Shown: positions 40,201 to 51,515, counted from the first letter of the stretch. The stretch: DNA of 64,000 nucleotides from Cherax quadricarinatus (GCF_038502225.1 NC_091303.1:23199986-23263985), one strand, 5' to 3'. Numbers and translations: made by a program. The notes: generated by a model from the sequence alone, not told the origin.

Positions 40201-41683
40201 CACTGGTGTTACCAACACAAACACTCAACACTGGTGTTACCAACACAAACACTCAACACTGGTGTTACCAACACAGACACTCAACACTGGTGTTACCAAC
40301 ACAAACACTCAACACTGGTGTTACCAACACAAACACTCAACACTGGTGTTACCAACACAGACACTCAACACCAACACAGACACTCAACTCTGGTGTTACC
40401 AACACAAACACTCAACACTGGTGTTACCAACACAAACACTCAACACTGGTGTTACCAACACAAACACTCAACACTGGTGTTACCAACACAAACACTCAAC
40501 ACTGGTGTTACCAACACAAACACTCAACACTGGTGTTACCAACACAGACACTCAACACTGGTGTTACCAACACAGACACACTCAACACTGGTGTTACCAA
40601 CACAAACACTCAACACTGGTGTTACCAACACAAACACTCAACACTGGTGTTACCAACACAAACACTCAACACTGGTGTTACCAACACAAACACTCAACAC
40701 TGGTGTTACCAACACAAACACTCAACACTGGTGTTACCAACACAGACACTCAACACTGGTGTTACCAACACAGACACTCAACACTGGTGTTACCAACACA
40801 AACACTCAACACTGGTGTTACCAACACAAACACTCAACACTGGTGTTACCAACACAAACACTCAACACTGGTGTTACCAACACAAACACTCAACACTGGT
40901 GTTACCAACACAGACACTCAACACTGGTGTTACCAACACAGACACTCAACACTGGTGTTACCAACACAAACACTCAACACTGGTGTTACCAACACAAACA
41001 CTCAACACTGGTGTTACCAACACAAACACTCAACACTGGTGTTACCAACACAGACACTCAACACTGGTGTTACCAACACAAACACTCAACACTGGTGTTA
41101 CCAACACAAACACTCAACACTGGTGTTACCAACACAAACACTCAACACTGGTGTTACCAACACAAACACTCAACACTGGTGTTACCAACACAGATACTCA
41201 ACACTGGTGTTACCAACACAAACACTCAACACTGGTGTTACCAACACAAACACTCAACACTGGTGTTACCAACACAGACACTCAACACTGGTGTTACCAA
41301 CACAGACACTCAACACTGGTGTTACCAACACAAACACTCAACACTGGTGTTACCAACACAAACACTCAACACTGATGTTACCAACAACACTCAAACTGGT
41401 GTTACTCAACACTGGTGTTACCAACACAAACACTCAACACTGGTGTTACCAACACAAACACTCAACACTGTTGTTACCAACACAAACACTCAACACTGGT
41501 GTTACCAACACAGACACTCAACACTGGTGTTACCAACACAGACACTCAACACTGGTGTTACCAACACAGACACTCAACACTGGTGTTACCAACACAAACA
41601 CTCAACACTGGTGTTACCAACACAGACACTCAACACTGGTGTTACCAACACAGACACTCAACACTGGTGTTACCAACACAGAC
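37277..41683 (+). repeat. 28-bp tandem array (~157 copies)
   Basis: The unit contains AACACTGGTGTTACCAAC followed by ACARACACTC. The main polymorphism is AAACACTC against AGACACTC, with minor CAACTCTGG. Each unit can form GTGTT-ACC-AACAC, a 5-bp stem with a 3-base loop. Irregular units (38745-38840, 38905-38930, 39550, 39612, 39838, 40150, 40369, 41385-41410) have lost parts of one unit. An identical 9-base loss of TGGTGTTAC occurs near 39612 and 40368, 756 bp (27 units) apart. Long ORFs here are period artefacts (three units make 28 codons). Confidence 0.97.
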
Positions 41684-42112
41684 GCAGCTGGAGACTCTTA
41701 CTGATGTACGTAGGTGCACATTTTCCCCTTTTCTCGGGTACAAAATAATGGAGAATTTTCTTTCCTTTAAATCACGTTAAAAATTCTTAACTTCACGTCT
41801 TACCATCATCTTTAATTTTTAATAAGTGGAACGTCTTACAAGGATGATAATTGAAATCGTTAGATACCGAGCAACAACTAGGGAATGCTTTTTCTAGTAG
41901 GCTTCAAACTTTCGGTGATGCTGAGTTTTGTTCAGAGAAAATTTGTCATTCACTTCGAGCTGTGTAAATTTTTATTCTTAAGTTTTGTTAAATAAATTAT
42001 TTTCTATGTAATAACTGAAAAATGACTCTTCTGATCGGTGTCAAACTCTAAAACATTAGAAGTATCTCATTCCTGTTATTTATATTAAACTAGGGTCGTG
42101 TAAAGTGTCTGT
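41684..42112. other. AT-rich spacer, nothing recognised
   Basis: About 430 bp of AT-rich sequence between the 28-bp array and a LINE fragment. No ORF or repeat of note. Confidence 0.6.
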
Positions 42113-42229
42113 CCTGGAGGTTATTCCGGGGATCAACGCCCCCGCGGCCCGGTCCATGACCAGGCCTCCCGATGGATCAGGGCCTGATCAACTAGGCTGT
42201 TACTGCTGGCCGCACGCAGTCCAACGTAC
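42113..42229 (-). mobile_element. LINE-A 3' end, antisense fragment (copy A0)
   Basis: The reverse complement of this 117-bp piece matches the last ~117 bp of LINE-A copy 1 (about 49978-50095) with only one or so mismatch. It covers the final codons of ORF2 and the start of the CCTCCAGG tail. It is a severely 5'-truncated insertion, the usual product of incomplete target-primed reverse transcription. Confidence 0.85.
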
Positions 42230-42504
42230 TGTGAAGAGAATAAAATCTTACACTGCCGAGGCTGGAACAATGAACCAAAAACCCGTAATTATGAGGTGAC
42301 CCTTGTGACGATGTTTGGGTCCCTCTTGAACCACTGTCAAATTACAACGTTTCTCTCCCCAGCTGTGACCGACACTGCTCCAGGACCGATACATCGTCAT
42401 CGGGACCGACACTGCTCCAGGACCGATACATCGTCATCGGGATCCTCTCTTATTTGCGAGTTTTCAGTGGAGAAATTTTGATATATCGACTTTAACAGGA
42501 TGAT
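42230..42504. other. Spacer with a 37-bp direct duplication
   Basis: The 37 bases at 42367-42403 are repeated exactly at 42404-42440 (both begin GACCGACACTGCTCC). The rest is non-coding, leading directly into the 15-bp array. Confidence 0.85.
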
Positions 42505-45500
42505 CCGTGGCCCCTCGCACCGTGGCCCCTCGCACCGTGGCCCCTCGCACCGTGGCCCCTCGCACCGTGGCCCCTCGCACCGTGGCCCCTCGCACCGTGG
42601 CGCCTCGCACCGTGGCCCCTCGCACCGTGGCGCCTCGCACCGTGGCCCCTCGAACCGTGGCCCCTCGCACCGTGGCCCCTCGCACCGTGGCCCCTCGCAC
42701 CGTGGCCCCTCGCACCGTGGCCCCTCGCACCGTGGCCCCTCGCACCGTGGCGCCTCGCACCGTGGCGCCTCGCACCGTGGCGCCTCGCACCGTGGCGCCT
42801 CGCACCGTGGCGCCTCGCACCGTGGCGCCTCGCACCGTGGCGCCTCGCACGGTTGCGCCTCCCACCGTGGCGCCTCCCACCGTGGCGCCTCGCACCGTGG
42901 CACCTCGCACCGTGGCACCTCGCACCGTGGCGCCTCGCACCGTGGCACCTCGCACCGTGGCGCCTCCTACCATGGCGCCTCGCACCGTGGCACCTCGCAC
43001 CGTGGCACCTCGCACCGTGGCGCCTCCCACCATGGCGCCTCGCACCGTGGCACCTCGCACCGTGGCGCCTCCTACCCTGGCGCCTCGCACCGTGGCGCCT
43101 CGCACCGTGGCGCCTCGCACCGTGGCCCCTCGAACCGTGGCGCCTCCTACCATGGCGCCTCGCACCGTGGCACCTCGCACCGTGGCACCTCGCACCGTGG
43201 CGCCTCCCACCATGGCGCCTCGCACCGTGGCACCTCGCACCGTGGCGCCTCCTACCATGGCGCCTCGCACCGTGGCACCTCGCACCGTGGCACCTCGCAC
43301 CGTGGCGCCTCCCACCCTGGCGCCTCGCACCGTGGCACCTCGCACCGTGGCGCCTCCTACCATGGCGCCTCGCACCGTGGCACCTCGCACCGTGGCACCT
43401 CGCACCGTGGCGCCTCCCACGATGGCGCCTCGCACCGTGGCACCTCGCACCGTGGCACCTCGCACCGTGGCGCCTCGCACCGTGGCGCCTCCCACCATGG
43501 CGCCTCGCAAAGTGGCACCTCTCACCGTGGCGCCTCGCACCGTGGCACCTCGCACCGTGGCCCCTCGCACCGTGGCGCCTCGCACCGTGGCGCCTCGCAC
43601 CGTGGCGCCTCGCACCGTGGCACCTCGCACCGTGGCGCCTCCCACCATGGCGCCTCGCACCGTGGCACCTCGCACCGTGGCACCTCGCACCGTGGCGCCT
43701 CGCACCGTGGCACCTCGTACCGTGGCGCCTCTCACCGTGGCACCTCGCACCGTGGCCCCTCGCACCGTGGCTCCTCGCAGCGTGGCACCTCGCACCGTGG
43801 CACCTCGCACCGTGGCGCCTCGCACCGTGGCACCTCGCACCGTGGCGCCTCGCACCGTGGCACCTCGCACCGTGGCGCCTCGCACCGTGGCACCTCGCAC
43901 CGTGGCGGCTCGCACCGACTCACCTCGCACCGTGGCATCTCGCACCGTGGCACCTCGCACAGTGGCGCCTCGCACCGTGGCACCTCGCACCGTGGCGCCT
44001 CGCACCGTGGCACCTCGCATCGTGGCGCCTCGCACCGTGGCACCTCGCACCGTGGCGCCTCGCACCGACTCACCTCGCACCGTGGCATCTCGCACCGTGG
44101 CACCTCGCACCGTGGCGCCTCGCACCGTGGCACCTCGGACCGTGGCGTCTCGCACCCTGGCACCTCGCACCCTGGCACCTCGGACCGTGGCACCTCGCAC
44201 CGTGGCCCCTCGCACCGTGGCACCTCGGACCGTGGCACCTCGCACCGTGGCACCTCGCACCGTGGCACCTCGGACCGTGGCACCTCTCACCGTGGCGTCT
44301 CGCATCGTGGCTCCTCGCATCGTGGCACCTCGCACCGTGGCACCTCGCACCGTGGCACCTCGCACCGTGGCACCTCGCACCGTGGCACCTCGCACCGTGG
44401 CACCTCGGACCGTGGCACCTCGCACCGTGGCACCTCGCACCGTGGCACCTCGCACCGTGGCACCTCGCACCGTGGCACCTCGGACCGTGGCACCTCGCAC
44501 CGTGGCACCTCGCACCGTGGCACCACGCACCGTGGCACCTCGCACCGTGGCACCTCGCACCGTGGCACCTCGCACCGTGGCACCTTGCACCGTGGCACCT
44601 CGCACCGTGGCACCTCGCACCGTGGCACCTCGGACCGTGGCACCTCGCACCGTGGCACCTCGCACCGTGGCACCTCCCACCGCGGTACCTCGCACCGTGG
44701 CACCTCGCCCCGTGGCACCTCGCACCGTGGCACCTCGCACCGTGGCACCTCGCACCGTGGCACCTCGCACCGTGGCACCTCGCACCGTGGCACCTCGCAC
44801 CGTGGCACCTCGCACCGTGGCACCTCGCACCGTGGCACCTCGCACCGTGGCACCTCGCACCGTGGCACCTCGCACCGTGGCACCTCGCACCGTGGCACCT
44901 CGCACCGTGGCACCGCGCACCGGGGCACCTCGCACCGCGGCACCTCGCACCGTGGCACCTCGCACCGTGGCACCTCGCACCGTGGCACCTCGCACCGTGG
45001 CACCTCGCACCGTGGCACCTCGCACCGTGGAACCTCGCACCGTGGCACCTCGCACCGTGGCACCTCGCACCGTGGCACCTCGCACCGTGGCACCTCGCAC
45101 CGTGGCACCTCGCACCGTGGCACCTCGCACCGTGGCACCTCGCACCGTGGCACCTCGCACCGTGGCACCTCGCACCGTGGCACCTCGCACCGTGGCACCT
45201 CGCACCGTAGCACGTGGCACCTCGCACCGTGGCACCTCGCACCGTGGCACCTCGCACCGTGGCACCTCGCACCGTGGCACCTCGCACCGTGGCACCTCGG
45301 ACCGTGGCACCTCGCACCGTGGCACCTCGCACCGTGGCACCTCGCACCGTGGCACCTCGCACCGTGGCACCTCGCACCGTGGCACCTCGCACCGTGGCAC
45401 CTCGCACCGTGGCACCTCGCACCGTGGCACCTCGCACCGTGGCACCTCGCACCGTGGCACCTCGCACCGTGGCACCTCGCACCGTGGCACCTCGCACCGT

Positions 45501-46205
45501 GGCACCTCGGACCGTGGCACCTCGCACCGTGGCACCTCGCACCGTGGCACCTCGCACCGTGGCACCTCGCACCGTGGCACCTCGCACCGTGGCACCTCGC
45601 ACCGTGGCACCGCGCACCGTGGCACCTCGCACCGTGGCACCTCGCACCGTGGCACCCCCCACCGTGGCACCTCGCACCGTGGCCCCTCGCACCGTGGCAC
45701 CTCGCACCGTGGCACCTCGCACCGTGGCACCTCGCACCGTGGCACCTCGCACCGTGGCACCTGGCACCGTGGCACCTCGGACCGTGGCACCTCGCACCGT
45801 GGCACCTCGCACCGTGGCACCTCGGACCGTGGCACCTCGCACCGTGGCCCCTCACACCGTGGCCCCTCGCACCGTGGCCCCTCGCACCGTGGCGCCTCGC
45901 ACCGTGGCGCCTCGCACCGTGGCGCCTCGCACCGTGGCGCCTCGCACCGTGGCGCCTCGCACCGTGGCGCCTCGCACCGTGGCACCTCGCACCGTGGCAC
46001 CTCGCACCGTGGCACCTCGCACCGTGGCGCCTCGCACCGTGGCACCTCGCACCGTGGCACCTCGCACCGTGGCACCTCGCACCGTGGCGCCTCGCACCGT
46101 GGCACCTCGCACCGTGGCACCTCGCACCGTGGCACCTCGCACCGTGGCACCTCGCACCGTGGCACCTCGGACCGTGGCACCTCGCACCGTGGCGTCTCGC
46201 ACCGT
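42505..46205 (+). repeat. CpG-dense 15-bp array (~247 copies)
   Basis: The unit is GTGGCACCTCGCACC, with GGCRCC and GGCCCC forms. Two or three CpGs per unit make this the most CpG-rich part of the window. Left (42505-42800) GGCCCC and GGCGCC dominate, the middle (42850-43500) alternates with CCCACCATGG and CCTACCATGG units, and right (44300-45800) is nearly pure GGCACC. The CCTACCATGG unit recurs at 42967, 43147, 43252 and 43357, giving periods of 180 and 105 bp (12 and 7 units). One phase break lies at about 45207. ORFs up to 1,252 codons in several frames follow from the 15-bp period. Confidence 0.97.
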
Positions 46206-46398
46206 CGTCTTGAAACCTTCAAGACTGATCCATCTTACTGAACCTCTAAACTGTTACTGAATTTTATATGTTATTTCGCCTTCGCTCTTCTGCCGTCGTC
46301 TAGTATCTTGTGGAGAGGTATCCAAGATGGAGTTTCTATTTTTTTTCTTTTTAAAGATTGTAGGAATTTTTAAATAGAATGTAACTGAGAGAAGAAAA
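46206..46398. other. Short spacer between 15-bp array and LINE-A
   Basis: AT-rich, with a T-rich run around 46340-46356. The true 5' end of LINE-A copy 1 may lie here, but I cannot place it. Confidence 0.5.
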
Positions 46399-47041
46399 GT
46401 GAGAAATCTTGAAAACTCGGTGGGAAGGTTGAAAACATTGTTATCACTGTGTATTAGGAGGTCAAAATTCACTCTGGTTCCACTGACTCGGTCACCCATA
46501 CCTTCTTTTCATCCATCCTCCATCGACTCTACCCTCAACTCTCATCCATCCCTTTCCGTGACTCTTACTCTTCCTCAAGCTTCTATCCTATCACCCATCC
46601 CACCTGCAGAAATTGACAACACACCTCCCAACAATTCTCAACCAAAGGTGAATTTGTGCAAACATGGAATATCAGGAAAAAAAAAATGGGACATGCAACT
46701 TTGAGCATCCCAAAAAATGTGGTGACCTCCTGTCTAAAGGAGTGTGTCGTTCTTCTTCCTGTACTTTCTTTCACCCAAAAATGTGTCACTCCTCGGTCCT
46801 CCAGAAGCAGTGTTACAACATCGACTGCCTTGCATACCATCTAAAAGGGACCAGGAGGCACAAACCCCACAAGACAAACCATTGTAGCTACGACAACCCA
46901 ACTCCAGGTGATTTTTTAGTGGCAGGAAACGGAAAAAAGAAATGGAAGGAAATAACAAAAATAGTCCACCACCTTGGAGCCTTGTTGGACTGGAGGCGCA
47001 GCCAGTGGTCACCCATGGCCCTCCAGAACTACAACTACTGA
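46399..47041 (+). pseudogene. LINE-A ORF1 (copy 1): CCCH zinc-finger nucleic-acid-binding protein, frameshifted
   Basis: The N-terminal part (46399-46676) is Ser/Pro/Thr-rich with no domain that I recognise. It reaches LCKHGISG and then meets a run of ten A (46677-46686), one longer than the matching stretch in copy 2, which shifts the frame. The next frame (to the TGA at 47039-47041) holds zinc-finger spacing: a half finger CNFEH (46694-46708), then CX8CX4CX3H at 46718-46774, then a second CX8CX4CX3H at 46784-46840. In retrotransposons ORF1 proteins bind the RNA template; here binding through CCCH fingers is inferred. The end of ORF1 overlaps the start of ORF2. A captured host CCCH gene is a possible origin. 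Confidence 0.7.
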
Positions 47042-50000
47042 TGCCACTAACAAAATCCCCCAACAAACACAGAATACAACCTCGTCCATATTTGTTAATA
47101 TACAGGGCCTTAAGCCATCCACCACCAACAAAATACCTTTTATTAGTGGACTTCTAGAGGAGTCTAATGCAATGTTTGCAGCCTTCACAGAGACTCATAC
47201 AAAAGATCACTTTGACAGTGAAATATGGATAAGTGGTTACAACCTTTTCAGATGCGACAGAAAGAACAGGCAACAAGGGGGGGGGGGGTTGGCCTGTATG
47301 TCAGAGTCCCTCATCTGCACGGAGTTGCTGAACACCACAAATGAGGTAATTGAAGTTCTATCAATAAAGATCGAGAACCAAAACCTAGTCATTGTGGTTG
47401 TGTATAAGCCACCAGATGCAACCTCACAACAGTTCAAGGAACAGCTACTGAAAATTGATTACTGTCTGGAAAACCTTCCAGCTCCATCCCCAAACATCTT
47501 ACTGCTTGGTGATTTCAACCTAAGGCATACAAAATGGAAGAATGTAGCAAATAATGTTATAGCTGAAACAATCCCCGGAGGTAGCGCAGATGAAAGGTCA
47601 CACACATATGAGCTACTAAGTCTCTGCGAAAAACACACCTTAAGCCAGCAGATAGTAGAGCCAACAAGACTAGAAAACACACTTGACCTTATCTTCGCAA
47701 ATAAGGAGGACCTGATAAGAGACATAAGAATATAAAAAACAACTAATTCCGATCACAACCTAATCGAAGTCCAGACATACATGCATAGGGGTCCTGATCA
47801 GCAGAATGCATGTACCTGTGAAGGTGTCTTCACAAAATACAACTTCAACAACAAGAACATCAACTGGGACCAGGTAAACCATGTCCTAAACGAAACATGT
47901 TGGGAAGATATTTTAAATGACATGGATCCAAACCAGTGCCTTGAAAGGATCAACTTCCTGGCAGCTGAAGCATGTTCTAGGCATATTCCCCTAAGAAAGA
48001 AGAAGAGCAGGAGTAAACTGGAGAGAGAAAGACACTCCCTCTACAGAAGACGACGAAGAGTCACTGAGCTCCTCAGGAGTGCTAGAATATCTGATACACG
48101 AAAGGAGGCGCTGACCAGGGAAGTGGAAACTATCGAACTTAAGTTAAATGACTCTTACTGGAATCAGGAGAGACAGGAGGAGCTTAAAGCTATTAGTGAA
48201 ATTGAAAGAAATTCAAAATATTTCTTTTCATATGCCAAAAACAAGGCAAATACCACATCTAGTATCGGGCCCTTACTCAGACAGGATGGGACTTACACAG
48301 ATGACAACAAGGAAATGAGTGAAATATTGAAATCTCAGTACGACCCTGTGTTTAGTGAACCACTAATCGGTCTGAGGATCGACGACCCAAATGATTTCTT
48401 CATGAATGAGCCTCAAAACTCCATAAATGTATGCCAGATTTCCGACATTACCCTAACTCCGATAGATTTCGAAAAAGCCATTGACAACATGCCCATGCAC
48501 TCAGCCCCGGGCCCAGACTCGTGGAACTCTGTATTCATTAAGAACTGCAAGAAACCCCTCTCGCATGCCCTAAGTACACTATGGAGGAGGAGCTTGGACA
48601 TGGGTGAAATTCCAGTCACTTAAAACAACGGATATAGCCCCACTCCATAAAGGTGGCAGCAAAGCATTAGCTAAGACTGTAGACCAATTGCTCTGACGTC
48701 CCACATCATAAAAATCTTTGAAAGAGTGCTAAGAAGCAGAATTGCAAATCACCTGGATTCCCAAAATCTGCACAATTCAGGGCAACATGGGTTCAGGGCA
48801 GGTCGCTCCTGCCTCTCACAACTACTGGATCACTATGATATGGCCTTGGATGCACTGGAAGAAAATCAGAATGCAGATGTAATATACACAGACTTTGCAA
48901 AAGCATTTGACAAATGCGATCATGGCGTAATAGCCCATAAAATACGTGCTCAAGGAATAACTGGGAAAGTGGGGAGATGGATCTTCAACTTCCTAACAAA
49001 TCGAACACAAAGAGTAGTGGTCAACAGAGTTAAATCGGAAGCTGCCATAGTGAAGAGCTCTGTTCCACAAGGCACAGTACTCGCCCCCATCTTATTCCTT
49101 ATCCTCATATCAGACATAGACAGAGATATACACCACAGCACCGTATCATCCTTTGCGGATGATACTAGGATCTGCATGAGGCTGTCATCTGCTGAGGACA
49201 CGGTTAACCTCCAAGAAGATATAAACAAAGTTTTCCAGTGGGCAACGGTAAACAATATGATGTTCAATGAGAACAAATTCCAACTTCTCCGTTATGGAAA
49301 ACTGGAGGAGATAATAGCTAGAACAGAGTATACTACAGACTCTGGCCATACAATAGAGAGGAAAAATAATGTAAGGGACCTGGGAGTAGTAATGTCTGAG
49401 GATCTCACTTTCAAGGATCACAACAGTGCCACGATCGCACGTGCAAAGAAAATGATAGGATGGATAATGAGAACTTTCAAAACGAGAGATGCCAAGCCAA
49501 TGATGATCCTTTTCAAATCACTTGTTCTCTCTAGGCTGGAATACTGCTGTACATTAACATCTCCATTCAAAGCAGGTGAAATCGCAGATCTAGAGAGTGT
49601 ACAGAGATCCTTTACTGCACGTATAAGTTCTGTCAAGAACCTTAACTACTTGACTTGTACTCGTTGGAACGCAGGAGAGAGAGATATATCATAATCTACA
49701 CTTGGAAAATCTTGGAAGGAATGGTCCCAAATCTGCACACAGAAATCACTCCCTACGAAAGTAAAAGACTGGGCAGGTGATGCAAAATGCTCCCAATAAA
49801 AAGTAGGGGCGCCATTGGTACACTAAGGGAAAACACCATAAGTGTCTGGAGCCCAAGACTGTTCAACAGCCTCCCATCAAGCATTAGGGGAATTACCAAT
49901 AAACCCCTGGCTGCCTTCAAGAGAGAGCTGGACAGATACCTAAAGTCAGTGCCGAATCACCCGGGCTGTGGGTCGTACGTTGGACTGCGTGCGGCGAGCA

Positions 50001-50071
50001 GTAACAGCCTAGTTGATCAGGCCCTGATCCATCGGGAGGCCTGGTCATGGACCGGGCCGCGGGGGCGTTGA
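46942..50071 (+). pseudogene. LINE-A ORF2 (copy 1): APE endonuclease + reverse transcriptase, broken
   Basis: The conserved ATG at 46942 (also present in copy 2 at 58867) is the likely start and lies inside ORF1. Endonuclease motifs in order are NIQGL, FTETH, GDFN (47508-47519) and SDH (47748-47756). A TAA at 47733-47735 replaces the Ser codon kept in copy 2 and stops the frame. RT motifs follow: APGPDSW near 48504, HGFRAGRSCLSQLL, DFAKAFDKCDH, SVPQGTVLAPILF and FADD (49152-49163, the catalytic box), then the C-terminal domain ending near 50071. Frameshifts occur between about 46990 and 47080, near 48612, near 48670 and near 49690. A 12-G run (47277-47288) marks another unstable site. The encoded enzyme would nick DNA and copy the element RNA; this copy cannot. 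Confidence 0.85.
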
Positions 50072-50107
50072 TCCCCGGAATAACCTCCAGGTAACCTCCA
50101 GGTAACC

Positions 50108-50470
50108 ACTACTTCTTCAGCCCGTTTCTCCCCCCTATCCTCTCTCTCCACACCCGTCTCCCCTCACTCCACTCTTCACACCCCTCTCCCCCACCCCACT
50201 CTTCACACCTCTCTCCCTCACCCAGGTTGGACGTCATTCATCACAAGCTACAAGAGTTCGTTTCTCTGACGCACCTCTCCCACACCACCTTAATTAGTGG
50301 GCCAGGTGAGCCCTCTCACTCACACCCTCCCACTCACACACTCCCACTCACACACTCCCACTCATACCCTCTCACTCACACCCTCACACTAACACCCTCA
50401 CACTCACATTCTACCACTCACATCCTCACACTTACCCTCCCCTCTCCCAATATCACGAACACAGGAACTA
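50108..50470. repeat. Pyrimidine-rich CTCCC/CACTC low-complexity tract
   Basis: Imperfect runs of CTCTCCC and CACACCCT (50125-50225), then CACTCACACCCTC words (50310-50440). It begins right after the LINE-A tail. A shorter similar tract lies at 51135-51225. Confidence 0.75.
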
Positions 50471-50887
50471 TCAAAGGACGTGCAGTGACCGTCCGTGCTA
50501 TGTACTGGCTTTTAATGTAATCAAACAGAAAACACAAACGAAAAATGAAATATACACGGAGGCTATTCTTTTAATTTAGCATATATTCCCATCACCAGAC
50601 TATCTGAACAATTATATATACCATGCACAATATTCAGATACAAGTCACACTTAACGATAAATTCACAGAAACGGTGGGGATCGAACCCATGGCAGACGAG
50701 TAGAGAAAGTGTCAGGTCTGTTTTGGTGCAAGGTAACTCGAGGCAGGAGAGACTCTGACAACCTGAACTGTTGCTGTGAGTGTGACCGTAATCAGGGAAG
50801 CCACCTTCTCTCTAGAAGGTCAGACTGCCCCAGTACCTAGTTAGCCAGCCGGTACCAGTAAGGTGCGCACTCACACACACACGCACA
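50471..50887. other. Spacer with a tRNA-type B-box-like motif
   Basis: Mostly AT-rich. On the minus strand GGGTTCGATCCCC (50676-50688) matches a pol III B box, as in tRNA-derived SINEs. No A box at the expected distance and no cloverleaf could be seen, so this is at best a SINE fragment. No gene. Confidence 0.35.
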
Positions 50888-50960
50888 CCTAGTGGCAACC
50901 AGCAAAGCGGCGGGGCCAGGAGCTATGAGTCGACCCCTGCAACCACAATTAGGTGAGTAC
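50888..50960 (+). mobile_element. LINE-B 3' end fragment (copy B1)
   Basis: This 73-bp piece (CCTAGTGGC ... GGGGCCAGGAGC ... CGACCCCTGCAACC ... AGGTGAGTAC) matches the 3' end of LINE-B copy 2 read on its own strand. It is followed directly by an (AC) run (50959-50974) and preceded by a CA-rich run. It is a 5'-truncated insertion. Confidence 0.8.
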
Positions 50961-50974
50961 ACACACACACACAC

Positions 50975-51366
50975 GTCCTGGGAAGCAACGACGTGTCGTG
51001 TCTATGGCTGGCTGAGATGACAAGTTTGAAGTTAGTTTTGGGTGACATACGTCGGAGATGCGTGTCCTCAGACAGAGAGCTGGATAAGCTGCATGTGCCC
51101 AGGAAAACACCAGCGGCTTACACTCGGAGCATGTCACACCATCTCTCACTCTTACCCTTATACTTACACCCTCATACTCACCCTCACTCTCACTCACACC
51201 TTAAACACTCTTGCACTCGAACACGCAAACGACCCTCCATTAGTATCAAAGTGAATACAGTCACGATCTCATTTAGTCAGTTGCTATAATCAGAACGACC
51301 AAACAACAATAACAACAACATCAACATCCTCAACAACAACAAGATTTGCATCACAAAAGTAATAGA
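50975..51366. other. Spacer, CACTC-rich, no gene
   Basis: Contains a CTCACTCT/CACCCTCA tract (51135-51225) and AACAACAACA-rich sequence (51300-51345). Nothing coding. Confidence 0.6.

Positions 51367-51515
<149 letters not shown>

Larger units (their letters stand above)
46399..50107 (+). mobile_element. LINE-A non-LTR retrotransposon, copy 1 (decayed)
   Basis: A sense-oriented LINE of at least 3.7 kb with two ORFs: a CCCH zinc-finger ORF1 and an endonuclease/reverse transcriptase ORF2. The 3' end lacks poly(A) and finishes in a short direct repeat of AACCTCCAGGT (two copies, 50083-50106), a tail style known for CR1/L2-like LINEs. The clade is inferred as Jockey/CR1 group from the RT motifs and tail; a tree would be needed to settle it. 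The copy is inactive: it has an in-frame stop in the endonuclease region and at least three frameshifts in the RT and C-terminal parts. The 5' boundary is uncertain. Confidence 0.85.

Noticed and set aside
197..41683. CRISPR array
   Set aside because: The direct repeats are contiguous with no unique spacers, no leader and no cas genes, and the context is eukaryotic.
37266..41780. 1,243-codon ORF in the 28-bp array
   Set aside because: Three units make exactly 28 codons, so all three forward frames stay open. There is no recognisable domain.
42397..46260. Proline/arginine-rich or CEVPR-type proteins in the 15-bp array
   Set aside because: The 15-bp period keeps frames open on both strands; the peptide pattern follows the unit only.
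50676..50688. tRNA gene or intact tRNA-derived SINE
   Set aside because: Only a B-box-like word is present; no A box, acceptor stem or cloverleaf could be drawn.
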